Below, in pieces: positions 10,252-18,810 of a DNA stretch of 42,632 nt; within the stretch, counting starts at the first letter, position 1; each line of letters opens with the position of its first letter. The notes under the pieces are model-generated. The model was given only the letters and a program-made list of their open reading frames with translations. It made no database searches and was not told where the DNA came from. Source of the stretch: Gammaproteobacteria bacterium. GTDB taxonomy: Bacteria > Pseudomonadota > Gammaproteobacteria > DSM-16500. Location: contig JAJPGW010000004.1 in the NCBI GenBank assembly GCA_021325575.1, forward strand, positions 1-42,632, given 5' to 3'. The translations under genes and the position numbers were made by a program.

Positions 10252-10989
10252 TTAGACCTCGTTAGTTTTGTTCGCAGGCTTTATCGGCGCCGCTATTTCA
10301 GGCAGCGTCGGCATAGCAGAAAAGGATGGATTGGTTATCGGATGCATTTCGCCGGGAGCGGGTGTCGCAGCGGGAGATGCGGGACTCTGTGTTCCAGGTA
10401 TTGTGCCTTGAGGAGGAGTAACCGGTTGGGTTGTAGTTGGCAATGGTTTAACAGCAGGAACCGTCGTATTCACTGTTTCCGCCGCATTGACAGCCGCTGG
10501 CGGTGGATTTTCAGACGCTTCAGACGCTTTATTTTCCGTATCGCGGGTGTGTGATCCCCACCACATGGCTACTAATCCGATTAAAATAATAGCGATTAAA
10601 TAAGTACCGTAACGCACATAACGTTCTGTTCGATCAATGTCTGGCGTGCTGAGCATAGGCGAAATCGTAGGCGTAGGCGGTGTGTTCATGCCAAGGTCTT
10701 CAATGGCTTGATTAATTTCATTGTCAGGAATCTTGACTAATCGGGCATAAGAACGCAAATAGCCGCGCATAAAAGTCGCCGGCGGGCCGTTTCGGAAGTC
10801 TTCCTTTTCCATCAAGTCGATAAAACGTACGCTTAAATGTAAGCGCGCTGCAGCGTCTTTTTCCTGTAATTGCATGGCTTCCCGCGCTGCTTTTAAGCGG
10901 GCACCGATGCCTGTACCTGTTGTATTCATATCTCGCATAGCATTTGTCATAGTTTTAAATGTCCATATAGGTCTTACGGTCCTCGGCAT
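10252..10989 (-). CDS. rodZ: RodZ-like cytoskeletal protein, short C-terminus
   Basis: RodZ links the MreB cytoskeleton to the cell envelope and helps set rod shape. The product has an N-terminal Cro/C1-type helix-turn-helix domain (GARLKAAREAMQLQEKDAAA onward, then FMRGYLRSYARLVKIPD), a membrane segment near residues 127-146 (YLIAIILIGLVAMWWG) and a Pro/Thr/Ala-rich periplasmic tail. The protein ends at about 245 residues and seems to lack the beta-rich C-terminal domain of E. coli RodZ (337 residues). The start is uncertain: ATG codons also lie at 10950 and 10929, and the latter gives a typical MNTTGTGIGARL N-terminus. It abuts hisS. Confidence 0.88.
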   Translation of the reverse strand: MPRTVRPIWTFKTMTNAMRDMNTTGTGIGARLKAAREAMQLQEKDAAARLHLSVRFIDLMEKEDFRNGPPATFMRGYLRSYARLVKIPDNEINQAIEDLGMNTPPTPTISPMLSTPDIDRTERYVRYGTYLIAIILIGLVAMWWGSHTRDTENKASEASENPPPAAVNAAETVNTTVPAVKPLPTTTQPVTPPQGTIPGTQSPASPAATPAPGEMHPITNPSFSAMPTLPEIAAPIKPANKTNEV

Positions 10990-11009
10990 ATCATAAAGCG
11001 AGTCCCGCT

Positions 11010-12122
11010 CTACGCCAAGCCCGTTTTTAGGCTTTTTTGATAGCGCAGACTGCGTCGGGTTTTATCTTGCACTTTACCCACCAATTGTCCGCAAGCCGCA
11101 TCAATATTATCACCCCGTGTTTTACGGGTAATTGCATTAATTCCCGCATCCATCAAAGTTTGCTGAAATTTAGCAATCACCTGATCATCCGAACGCTTAT
11201 AAATAGTATTGGGAAAAGGATTAAAAGGGATGAGATTCACTTTGGAACGCACCCCTTTTAATAAGTTAATCAGTTGTTTTGCATGCATCTCAGAATCATT
11301 GACACCCGCTAGCATCACATATTCCATGGTGACATAACGACGTTTTTCATCTTTAAAAAAATCTCTGCAAGCATCCATCAATTCGCGTAGCGGATATTTT
11401 TTATTAAGAGGGACTAATACATTGCGTAATTCATCATTGGGCGCATGCAATGAAACGGCCAGTGCGACATCACTGATTTCGCGTAATTTATACATTGCAG
11501 GCACAACACCTGCAGTACTGAGTGTCACGCGCCGCTTGGATAAGCCATAAGCAAAATCATCTAGCATGATATCCATCGCGCTGACGACAGGATCAAAATT
11601 CAAGAGCGGTTCGCCCATGCCCATCATGACAACATTAGTAATCGCGTGATCATGTAAACCATTATTTTGTGAAAGAGAGCGGACTGCGACCCACACTTGT
11701 CCGATAATTTCAGCGGTTGTTAAATTGCGATTAAAACCTTGCTTGCCCGTGGAGCAAAAATCACAATTGAGCGTGCAGCCTACTTGAGACGAAACACAGA
11801 GTGTGCCGCGCGTTTTTTCTGGAATAAAAACAGTTTCGATGCAATTGCCATCGCTTAATCGCAACACCCATTTGTGTGTTCCATCGAGAGCGGTATTTTC
11901 GTAAGCAATTTCCAGCGGCTTAATTTCAGCAATTTCTGCAATTCGATCGCGTAAGGTTTTGCTTAAATTGGACATCGCGTGAATATCTTGAACGCCATTA
12001 AAATGGATCCATTTTAATACTTGGTCGGCGCGATAGGGTTTTTCGTCGAGACGCAGAAAAAAATCTCGTAACGCCTGACGATTAAGACCTAATAAATTTG
12101 TTTTTTGTATATCAGTGCTCAT
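11010..12122 (-). CDS. rlmN: 23S rRNA/tRNA (adenine C2)-methyltransferase RlmN
   Basis: RlmN is a radical SAM enzyme that methylates C2 of A2503 in 23S rRNA and A37 in some tRNAs. The 370-residue protein has the CxxxCxxC iron-sulfur motif (Cys116, Cys120, Cys123), '[12 protein letters not shown]' and '[11 protein letters not shown]', and a C-terminal AACGQL carrying a conserved Cys. The start ATG (12120-12122) has only a weak upstream ribosome-binding site because the dispersed palindrome ends about 10 bp away. It is the second gene of the ndk-to-der operon. Length matches the family. Confidence 0.98.
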   Translation of the reverse strand: MSTDIQKTNLLGLNRQALRDFFLRLDEKPYRADQVLKWIHFNGVQDIHAMSNLSKTLRDRIAEIAEIKPLEIAYENTALDGTHKWVLRLSDGNCIETVFIPEKTRGTLCVSSQVGCTLNCDFCSTGKQGFNRNLTTAEIIGQVWVAVRSLSQNNGLHDHAITNVVMMGMGEPLLNFDPVVSAMDIMLDDFAYGLSKRRVTLSTAGVVPAMYKLREISDVALAVSLHAPNDELRNVLVPLNKKYPLRELMDACRDFFKDEKRRYVTMEYVMLAGVNDSEMHAKQLINLLKGVRSKVNLIPFNPFPNTIYKRSDDQVIAKFQQTLMDAGINAITRKTRGDNIDAACGQLVGKVQDKTRRSLRYQKSLKTGLA

Positions 12123-12132
12123 AGTAATTCAC

Positions 12133-12210
12133 GTCATTGCGAGGAGCGCTTTTTGCGACGAAGCAATCTCACGGAGATTGCTTCGCCATCTAACGATGGC
12201 TCGCAATGAC
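12133..12210. repeat. Dispersed palindromic repeat, copy 1 (full)
   Basis: This 78-bp element has terminal inverted repeats GTCATTGCGAG and CTCGCAATGAC. An inner hairpin pairs GAAGCAATCTC with GAGATTGCTTC across 3 bp. It fills the space between ndk and rlmN. Copies 2 and 3 lie at 37479-37516 and 41996-42072. It has no coding capacity and looks like a REP/MITE-type element. Confidence 0.9.
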
Positions 12211-12216
12211 CGGCGC

Positions 12217-12663
12217 TTAAGCCAACTCCGTTTTTTTCACATAGGCCACTATTTCTTCTGGCTTAAAAAAGTAAGCGATTTCTTGTTTTGCAGTATCTGG
12301 GGCATCTGAACCATGCACCGCGTTATGATCAATGGATTCTGCAAAATCAGCACGAATGGTTCCGGCGGCCGCATCTTTTGGATTGGTTGCGCCCATGATT
12401 TGACGGTTCATGGCAATTGCATTTTCGCCTTCGAGCACTTGAATCATGACAGGGCCTGAGCTCATGAAGTTGACGAGAGCATTAAAAAAGGGACGTTCTT
12501 TGTGGACGGCATAAAAGCCCTGGGCTTCTTGTTTGGTTAGATGCTTCATTTTGGCCGCAACAATGCGTAAACCGGCTTTTTCGAAGCGGCGGTTAATTTC
12601 GCCAATTAAGTGTTTGGCGACCGCATCAGGCTTAATAATCGATAAGGTTTTTTCAACGGACAT
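12217..12663 (-). CDS. ndk: Nucleoside diphosphate kinase
   Basis: Ndk transfers the terminal phosphate of ATP to nucleoside diphosphates, balancing NTP pools. The 148-residue protein shows the active-site segment NAVHGSD with the phosphorylated His117, plus KPDAV and GATNP, and is of normal family length. The ATG (12661-12663) is preceded by AAAGGAG at good spacing. It is likely the first gene of the minus-strand operon running to der: a TATAAT lies about 45 bp upstream. Confidence 0.98.
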   Translation of the reverse strand: MSVEKTLSIIKPDAVAKHLIGEINRRFEKAGLRIVAAKMKHLTKQEAQGFYAVHKERPFFNALVNFMSSGPVMIQVLEGENAIAMNRQIMGATNPKDAAAGTIRADFAESIDHNAVHGSDAPDTAKQEIAYFFKPEEIVAYVKKTELA

Positions 12664-12704
12664 GGAAGTCTCCTTTGTTGTAGTGTGTGTTCTTTAGGAT
12701 GCGT

Positions 12705-12710
12705 ATTATA
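12705..12710 (-). promoter_or_regulatory. Candidate -10 box for the ndk operon
   Basis: On the minus strand this reads TATAAT, about 42 bp upstream of the ndk ATG, followed by a good ribosome-binding site. The expected -35 position has no clear TTGACA-like hexamer, so only the -10 is convincing. Confidence 0.45.
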
Positions 12711-12726
12711 GCGGAAATTCAAGTGG

Positions 12727-14037
12727 TTAGGACATAATTTTATTGCGCCAATTGCGGGCTTTGGTTTTAATGGCTTCTTCATCCAGCGTAGTGAATTCCC
12801 TCTTTTTTAAGAGTCTGACGCCTGCGACCCATACATCGCTGACTTGATTTCTGGATGCTGCATAAACCACTTGAGAATCAGCATGATACAGGGGACGCGT
12901 TTCAATATCATCGAGATTTATCGCAATAAAATCAGCGGATTTGCCTTTTTTTAAGGATCCCGTGATGTTTTCAAGCCCTAAGGCTTTGGCACCATTTATG
13001 GTTGCCATATAGATAGTATCTAAAGCCGGCTGGGTCGCTGGATTTTCAGTGGTATGTTTTGTCAAAAAGGCGGCGGATCGCATTTCACCCACCATATCCA
13101 GATCATTGTTGCTGGCCGCGCCATCTGTACCTAATGCAATATTCAGGCCTAAAGAATGCAGGCGCGCGACAGGGCAGGTGCCGCTGGCCAGTTTCATATT
13201 GGATTCGGGGCAGTGAACGATCTGAGGTTTCCCATCCGTTAGGATTTTTATGTCTTCCTCATTTAACTGACAGGCATGGATTGCAATCAGGCGGGGGGAA
13301 ACCAAGCCTAATTTTTTAAGACGGGCAAGGGGCCGCATTTGATAATTTTTTAAAGAATGCTGTATCTCATCTTTTGTTTCGTGGACATGCATATTAATTT
13401 TTAAATTGTTATCTTCCGCAATTTTTTTAATTTGTAATAAATGTTCATCATCGACTGTGTAAGGGCCATGTGGTGCAATCGTTGTCAGAATGCGAGGATG
13501 ATTTTTATATTCTTGAAAAAATTCCATCCCTTTTGCGAGATATTCATCCGGATTCTTCGCCCAAGCGGTCGGGACATTAATCACCGTCATGCCAATGGCA
13601 CCGCGAATCCCTGAAATATCGACTGCTTTTGCAGTTTGCTGCAGAAAAAAATACATATCATTAAAACAAATGGAGCCGCCGCGAATCATTTCAGCAATCG
13701 CGAAAAGCGATGCATCATGAACAAACTCCTGAGAAACCCATTTTTTTTCAGCGGGCCAAATATAATTATTCAGCCAATCCATCAGCGCTAAATCATCGGC
13801 AAGGCCTCGAAAATAATTCATGGCAAGATGAGTATGCGTATTAATAAATCCTGGCAAAACCACATGAGTCGCAAAATGCTCGATGTGGGTTGCTGAATAT
13901 TTTTGGGCGGCGAGTTCGATGGGTAGAATGTCTTTTATCAAATTTTTATCGATGACCAGCGAATGATTTTCCAGGACTTTTTTTTCTTCACAGGTAATCA
14001 TCCATTTTGCTTGAATTATTTCATCCACTTTTTCCAT
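12727..14037 (-). CDS. mtaD: 5'-methylthioadenosine/S-adenosylhomocysteine deaminase-type amidohydrolase
   Basis: This is a metal-dependent amidohydrolase of the TRZ/ATZ group, whose closest known activity is deamination of MTA or SAH. The 436-residue protein has metal ligands HTH (His68, His70), a mid-domain HVH (217-219), His254 in AIHACQLNEED, and Asp305 in LGTDGAASNNDLD. HCPESNMKLASG is also typical of the group. The ATG at 14035-14037 faces the divergent MerR regulator across about 107 bp. It ends 63 bp before ndk on the same strand. Substrate is inferred from family resemblance; a guanine or other aminohydrolase role is possible but less likely. Confidence 0.85.
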   Translation of the reverse strand: MEKVDEIIQAKWMITCEEKKVLENHSLVIDKNLIKDILPIELAAQKYSATHIEHFATHVVLPGFINTHTHLAMNYFRGLADDLALMDWLNNYIWPAEKKWVSQEFVHDASLFAIAEMIRGGSICFNDMYFFLQQTAKAVDISGIRGAIGMTVINVPTAWAKNPDEYLAKGMEFFQEYKNHPRILTTIAPHGPYTVDDEHLLQIKKIAEDNNLKINMHVHETKDEIQHSLKNYQMRPLARLKKLGLVSPRLIAIHACQLNEEDIKILTDGKPQIVHCPESNMKLASGTCPVARLHSLGLNIALGTDGAASNNDLDMVGEMRSAAFLTKHTTENPATQPALDTIYMATINGAKALGLENITGSLKKGKSADFIAINLDDIETRPLYHADSQVVYAASRNQVSDVWVAGVRLLKKREFTTLDEEAIKTKARNWRNKIMS

Positions 14038-14083
14038 GGCTTTTCCCAGAGACTATAAGATCAATAATAATCAGTATATCATA

Positions 14084-14114
14084 TTGACTCTCACGTTACG
14101 TCATACCTTATGGT
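14084..14114 (+). promoter_or_regulatory. MerR-type promoter with 19-bp spacer
   Basis: TTGACT (14084-14089) and TATGGT (14109-14114) are 19 bp apart, and the spacer holds an imperfect dyad around CACGTTACGTCA. A stretched spacer with a dyad is the hallmark of MerR-family activated promoters. It lies 30 bp upstream of the MerR gene, so autoregulation is likely. Confidence 0.65.
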
Positions 14115-14144
14115 GTAGCTGGGTATCTTAGGAATAACGTTTTT

Positions 14145-14912
14145 ATGGCTTACACAGTAAAAAAATTAGCTCAAATTTCAGGAGTCAGCGTTCGTACGCT
14201 TCATTTTTATGATGAGATTGGTCTCTTAAAACCGGCCTATTATGGTGAGAACAAGTATCGTTATTATGAAGAAGAACAATTGCTCTTGCTGCAGCAAATT
14301 TTATTTTTCCGTGAGCTGAAGTTTAACTTAAATGATATCCAGAGGATCATGGGCAGTGACGATTTTGACAAAATTGATACGTTATTGGCCCATAAAAAAA
14401 TCCTCAAGGACGATCTCTCGCGCATCCAATCGATGCTGCGGACGATTGATAAAACGGTTTCACATTTATGGGGTAAAACTAAAATGAGCGAACAAGAAAT
14501 ATTTGATGGCGTAAGACCGCATGATGATAAAAAGCAAAAAGATTATGAAACCTATTTGCTGGATAAAAAAATCATGACCCAAAAAGATCTGGAACAAAGT
14601 TGGAAACGAGTGGAAAATTGGCAAAAAGAAGATTGGGAAAAATTCCATAAAAGCGGCGACGAACTGAATCAGTCGCTTGCTGTTGCCGTCGAAAAAAATC
14701 TCGCACCTGAGTCAGCCGAAGTGCAAAAATTAATTCGACGGCATTATGAAATGGTTAATTATTTTTGGACGCCGAATAAAGAAACCTACATTGGATTAGG
14801 CAATTTATATCGCGAACATCCTGATTTTCAAAAATATTATGCTAAGTTTCATCCGCAGTTAGTGGAATTTTTGATAAAAGCAATGAAAATATTTGCGGAG
14901 CGTAATCTCTAA
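14145..14912 (+). CDS. MerR family transcriptional regulator with TipAS-type domain
   Basis: The 255-residue protein begins with a MerR winged-helix domain (YTVKKLAQISGVSVRTLHFYDEIGLLKP...) and continues into a coiled-coil dimerisation helix (about 75-110). The C-terminal half resembles the TipAS/antibiotic-recognition domain (residues about 185-250, with 'IRRHYEMVNYFW' and 'YREHPDFQKYYAKFHPQLVEFL'). Proteins of this kind bind hydrophobic small molecules and activate promoters with long spacers, such as the one just upstream. The ATG is preceded by AGGA about 11 bases away. Its ligand is unknown; the divergent amidohydrolase could be a target, but that is inference. Confidence 0.9.
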   Translation: MAYTVKKLAQISGVSVRTLHFYDEIGLLKPAYYGENKYRYYEEEQLLLLQQILFFRELKFNLNDIQRIMGSDDFDKIDTLLAHKKILKDDLSRIQSMLRTIDKTVSHLWGKTKMSEQEIFDGVRPHDDKKQKDYETYLLDKKIMTQKDLEQSWKRVENWQKEDWEKFHKSGDELNQSLAVAVEKNLAPESAEVQKLIRRHYEMVNYFWTPNKETYIGLGNLYREHPDFQKYYAKFHPQLVEFLIKAMKIFAERNL

Positions 14913-14920
14913 AACGAACT

Positions 14921-14938
14921 CCCGCGGCTTGCCGCGGG
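14921..14938. terminator. GC-rich hairpin between convergent genes
   Basis: CCCGCGG and CCGCGGG pair across a CTTG loop, in the 28-bp gap between the MerR gene and the convergent gene ending at 14941. U-runs on either side are weak, so it is a likely but imperfect bidirectional terminator. Confidence 0.55.
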
Positions 14939-14940
14939 TA

Positions 14941-16200
14941 TTATCGTGGATAAGAATAGTGTGGACTATTATCGCAAAATTCATCTTTTTCTAAACCGAT
15001 ATATCTACCCATATATTTGCAAAAACTTGGGGCAAAATGCTGTCTAGCGGTTGGATCAAGGTGACCAATATCACTGCCTCTTTCTGCGAGTAACGCATCC
15101 TTGTCTTTGTCTTTATACATGTTTACATCAGCTGGACTATTTGCAGTTAATTGCGCTCGTTGAACGAGTTGATCATAAACAAAAATTTCTGCAATCGTTT
15201 GACCATGGTTAGAAACTGATAAATCAACTCTATTAGGATTTAACTGGGTTGAAGTTACTAAAAGATCATTGGACACCATTTGTCCGTTCATCTTAATTTT
15301 TCCTTTCGGTATAATTAATTTTCCATCGATTTCTTTAATAAACGGTTTTATATCACGTTCATACTCCGCTCGTGATGCATGCAAGTTCATAATGATTGGA
15401 TGATAATTAGATAATTTATCATTTGCATTTTGTAATGTGGTTTGCTGAGCAGAGGTCAATGTTTCAAGTGGTTTTTTGGTTATTGCGGCTAATGAATCGA
15501 TATTGCGGTTGAACTCATTCAAAGCAATCACATAGTCGTGTTTTAATGCGGGGTCAATTACGCCATCGTTATTTAAAAAGGGAAGTGTTCGCAACATGAC
15601 ATCGTTTGTTTTGTGAAAATTGGCTTGATCACAAATACGATGAAAAAACTCATTTCTTAATGTGCCTACTAAAGTAGAGGGTTCTTTTTCTAGTCTGGTA
15701 TTTAATACAATGTATCCTTCCCTAAGACGCGGTAGATACAAACCATTTGCCTGAACATCGGCATCTATCAGAACTTTTTCAGGCGCTCTGACAAATGTGA
15801 CCTTGTTCATTTGTGAAGAAATCCATTTGTATAAGGCGGGACCAAATAAACAGGGTACAGTTCGTGTGACCATCTGTGGTAAATTTTCTGCCAACGAGCT
15901 GCCTGCAAATCGAGCGAGTTTAGCTAAATAATTCATTTGATCGATATTGTTGATTTCTGCGAACTGCAAAGCAACCGGATTTTCAGCGGGGCTACACATA
16001 GGCAGAGAAGCGGCGATTTCAGGGCTAGTGTATTTCCACCAATAAGCAGTCAATCCCAGAGTCAATGCGCCTACCCCAACCATAGCCACCTTAAAGGGGT
16101 TCCACGATTGTGGCGCTTTGGACTCTTGAAGGGCTTGATGAATTGTTGCGGTAGATTTAACAATGGTTTTTTTGCGTCTTGATGTACTCATAGTGCCCAC
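14941..16200 (-). CDS. Unknown membrane-anchored protein, possible degenerate zincin
   Basis: I do not recognise this 419-residue protein. It has a basic N-terminus (SRRKKTIVKS), one membrane helix near residues 37-54 (FKVAMVGVGALTLGLTAYWW) and a long soluble domain. Residues 178-189 read VGTLRNEFFHRI, which has the shape of a HExxH zincin helix with the first His replaced by Asn (NEFFH, 183-187). The C-terminus is rich in His, Tyr and Asp. Two starts are possible: GTG at 16200 with an AGAGAA upstream, or ATG at 16191. It stands alone between the MerR regulator and the sugar transporter, and could be a secreted effector or a lineage-specific envelope protein. Confidence 0.7.
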   Translation of the reverse strand: MGTMSTSRRKKTIVKSTATIHQALQESKAPQSWNPFKVAMVGVGALTLGLTAYWWKYTSPEIAASLPMCSPAENPVALQFAEINNIDQMNYLAKLARFAGSSLAENLPQMVTRTVPCLFGPALYKWISSQMNKVTFVRAPEKVLIDADVQANGLYLPRLREGYIVLNTRLEKEPSTLVGTLRNEFFHRICDQANFHKTNDVMLRTLPFLNNDGVIDPALKHDYVIALNEFNRNIDSLAAITKKPLETLTSAQQTTLQNANDKLSNYHPIIMNLHASRAEYERDIKPFIKEIDGKLIIPKGKIKMNGQMVSNDLLVTSTQLNPNRVDLSVSNHGQTIAEIFVYDQLVQRAQLTANSPADVNMYKDKDKDALLAERGSDIGHLDPTARQHFAPSFCKYMGRYIGLEKDEFCDNSPHYSYPR

Positions 16201-16385
16201 TAATTCTCTTAAAATAGACCATATTTTACACAGATATACTGATAATGGTCAATAGAAAACTAGTGGATCGAATCAATATAATTCAATAGTATCCAAAGTT
16301 TATCACAGCAGAGGCTTGGTTTAGTGTGGGAATTGAATGTAGAATACGCAAACTTGAGAGTCCATAAATCAAAAAGGATTGATTC

Positions 16386-17795
16386 ATGAAAGCAAATTCA
16401 TCGCGTTTTACGATTTATTTAGTTTCAATTATTGCAGCCATGACGGGTTTATTATTTGGATTTGATACCGGCATTATTTCGGGTGCATTATTATTTATTC
16501 AAAAGGATTTTCCCGTTTCAACCGAAGTAAAAGAAATGATTGTTAGTAGCGTACTATTGGGCGCGATGGCGGGGTCACTATTTTGCGGTCGTTTGACGGA
16601 TTATTATGGCCGGCGAAAAGTCATGCTGATTATTTCAGCATTATTTATTATTGGCACTGTGTTGGCGACGACGGCTTCAGCAGTCACAGGAATTATTGTG
16701 GGTCGTTTATGCATTGGCCTTGCGATTGGGATTGGATCTTATTCAGCACCGCTTTATATAGCAGAAGCGGCGCCGCTTCATCTGCGCGGTGGTTTGGTTT
16801 CTTTTAATCAGTTAGCGATTACCATTGGGATTCTTGTTTCGTTCATCGTGAATCTTGCGTTTACAGAAGTAAATGGTTCCTGGCGTTGGATGTTTGCAAT
16901 TGGCATTATTCCAGCGGTGTTATTAAGCATTGGTATGTTATTATTGCCAGAAAGTCCACGCTGGTTAGTAAAATGCGGTAAAGTCGATCAAGCGAAAAAA
17001 ACCTTGAAATATTTACGAGGTGATGTGGATGTCGATCAGGAATTATCTGAAATTCAAAAAACACTGCATGTTCGCAGTGCGAGTTTATCTGAAATTTTTG
17101 CTTCTTGGTCGCGTCCGGTGTTGTTTTTAGGTGTGATGTTAGGTTTTCTGCAACAAGTTACTGGCATTAATACGATTATTTATTATGCGCCAACGATTTT
17201 TCAAATGGCTGGATTCCACAGTAATTTCAGTTCGATTTTGGCAACGATTGGAATTGGCGTGGTGAATGTGTTATCGACTGTTTTTGCGATTTATTTCTTG
17301 GATAAAATCGGTCGACGTCCTTTGCTTTTAGCAGGGTTAATTGGTATGTGCGTGAGCTTGCTTAGCTTAAGCTGGGCGTTTAGTTTTAATGCGCATTCAG
17401 ACATGCTCCGCTGGATGGCGGTGGCTAGCACCTTTTTCTATATTATTTGTTTTGCATTTAGTTTAGGGGCAATGCTCTGGCTCATGGTCTCTGAAATTTT
17501 CCCCCTCCAAGTCAGAGGCATCGCCATGAGTGTGGCCGTATTTTCCTGCTGGTTCTGGAATTTTGTCGTCTCATCGACTTTTTTAACACTGCTTGAAAAA
17601 GTGGGCCCTGGCTGTGCGTTTTTACTTTATGCTGCGATGTGTGCATTCGGATTTGTTTTCTGTTTTTACAAAGTACCAGAAACCTCCGGTGTTTCACTGG
17701 AGCAAATTGAAAATAATATTCGCAAGCGCATGCCATTGCGTGCGATTGGTCAACCTGTTTTAGCGAATTTAACTTTGCAACAGGCTGAGCAATGA
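16386..17795 (+). CDS. MFS sugar:proton symporter (XylE/GalP/AraE type)
   Basis: The 469-residue protein has twelve predicted membrane segments and the sugar-porter signatures: GFDTGIISGALLFI near the N-terminus, GRLTDYYGRRK after TM2, PESPRWLV before the central loop, QQVTGINTIIYYAP in TM7, GRRPLL after TM8 and PETSGVSLEQIE at the end. Members of this family import hexoses or pentoses with protons. The ATG is preceded by AAGGA. The gene overlaps glucokinase by four bases (ATGA), which strongly suggests glucose or a similar hexose as substrate. Confidence 0.93.
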   Translation: MKANSSRFTIYLVSIIAAMTGLLFGFDTGIISGALLFIQKDFPVSTEVKEMIVSSVLLGAMAGSLFCGRLTDYYGRRKVMLIISALFIIGTVLATTASAVTGIIVGRLCIGLAIGIGSYSAPLYIAEAAPLHLRGGLVSFNQLAITIGILVSFIVNLAFTEVNGSWRWMFAIGIIPAVLLSIGMLLLPESPRWLVKCGKVDQAKKTLKYLRGDVDVDQELSEIQKTLHVRSASLSEIFASWSRPVLFLGVMLGFLQQVTGINTIIYYAPTIFQMAGFHSNFSSILATIGIGVVNVLSTVFAIYFLDKIGRRPLLLAGLIGMCVSLLSLSWAFSFNAHSDMLRWMAVASTFFYIICFAFSLGAMLWLMVSEIFPLQVRGIAMSVAVFSCWFWNFVVSSTFLTLLEKVGPGCAFLLYAAMCAFGFVFCFYKVPETSGVSLEQIENNIRKRMPLRAIGQPVLANLTLQQAEQ

Positions 17796-18802
17796 AAAAA
17801 ACGATTATTTCCTGGGATTTGGGCGCAACCAAATGCGCGGTCGGTGTGGTTGATTATCATGAAGACAGCCAACAATTTTTTTGCCGCAAACAGCATTCTC
17901 TGAAATTAACAGAATGTCAGTCACTCGATGATTTAGTGAATCAATTTGAAAAAAACCTGGATATTTCCATGTCCGATGCGGATGCAATTTGCATTGGTGC
18001 GGCAGGGCAATATGATGGTCACTGCGTACAACTACAGGCGGGTTATCCGTATCCCATGGTCTTTGGTGAAATTTCAACTGCGCGACGCTGGCCTTCGATG
18101 GCTGTTGTTCATGATTATGTTCCAGTTGTCTGTTCGACATTTACTTCTTACATGAATGAACCCAACAATGTGAAATACCTGAATTCCCAAAAAATTCCAT
18201 TACATGGTCGACGAGTGGCATTAGGCATCGGCACAGGTCTTGGATTAAAAGATGGCGTCATGTTTTCTAATGGTGACTTTTGGTTAGGACAAAATGAAAT
18301 AGGGCACATTGGGATTGTCACGCCACCCCATGCAAAAAGTGAAGAGCGCGCGCGTCATCGTGAATTAATGCGTTTTTTGATGAGTGAGAAAAAGCTTTTA
18401 CCCGGCGAAACACTTACCTTCGAAAAAATTTTAACGGGCAAAGGCATGGTGAATCTCTTCCAATTTGTGCATAACGCTCACGAACATTTTTCACCCGAAG
18501 AAATCGGTCAAAAAATTAAAAATGGCGAATCACCCGAAACCCTGGATTTATTTGCTTGGTATTTGGGTTTATTTGTCGGCACCGCACAATTAATTTTTAT
18601 GCCTGAAAGCGGCATTTGGATGACGGGTGGTGTGTTACTAAAACACCTGGAAGCGGTCGATCGTCCCGCTTTTTCTCAAGGAATTTCCGCATCACCTGCT
18701 TATTCTGCCTCGCGAGAGCAACTCCCGTTAGGTGTACTTTGCAATGATCAGCATGCTTTTATGGGCGCAGCTTTTTATGCTGTGAATAGATTGATTCCAT
18801 AA
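17792..18802 (+). CDS. glk: Glucokinase
   Basis: Glucokinase phosphorylates glucose to glucose 6-phosphate with ATP. The 336-residue protein matches the bacterial Glk family: an N-terminal ATP-binding motif (SWDLGATKCAVGVVD), 'CIGAAGQYDG' and 'ALGIGTGLGLKDG', then LGQNEIGHIGI, which holds the sugar-binding Glu and His. The C-terminal region contains WMTGGVLLKHL. It starts inside the stop codon of the transporter, so the pair is cotranscribed and probably translationally coupled. It would feed imported hexose into glycolysis. Confidence 0.93.
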   Translation: MKKTIISWDLGATKCAVGVVDYHEDSQQFFCRKQHSLKLTECQSLDDLVNQFEKNLDISMSDADAICIGAAGQYDGHCVQLQAGYPYPMVFGEISTARRWPSMAVVHDYVPVVCSTFTSYMNEPNNVKYLNSQKIPLHGRRVALGIGTGLGLKDGVMFSNGDFWLGQNEIGHIGIVTPPHAKSEERARHRELMRFLMSEKKLLPGETLTFEKILTGKGMVNLFQFVHNAHEHFSPEEIGQKIKNGESPETLDLFAWYLGLFVGTAQLIFMPESGIWMTGGVLLKHLEAVDRPAFSQGISASPAYSASREQLPLGVLCNDQHAFMGAAFYAVNRLIP

Positions 18803-18810
18803 ATGGGAAA

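Noticed and set aside
12115-12309. Plus-strand ORF over the first dispersed repeat
   Set aside because: It runs through the palindromic element and the antisense of ndk; no ribosome-binding site and no family resemblance.
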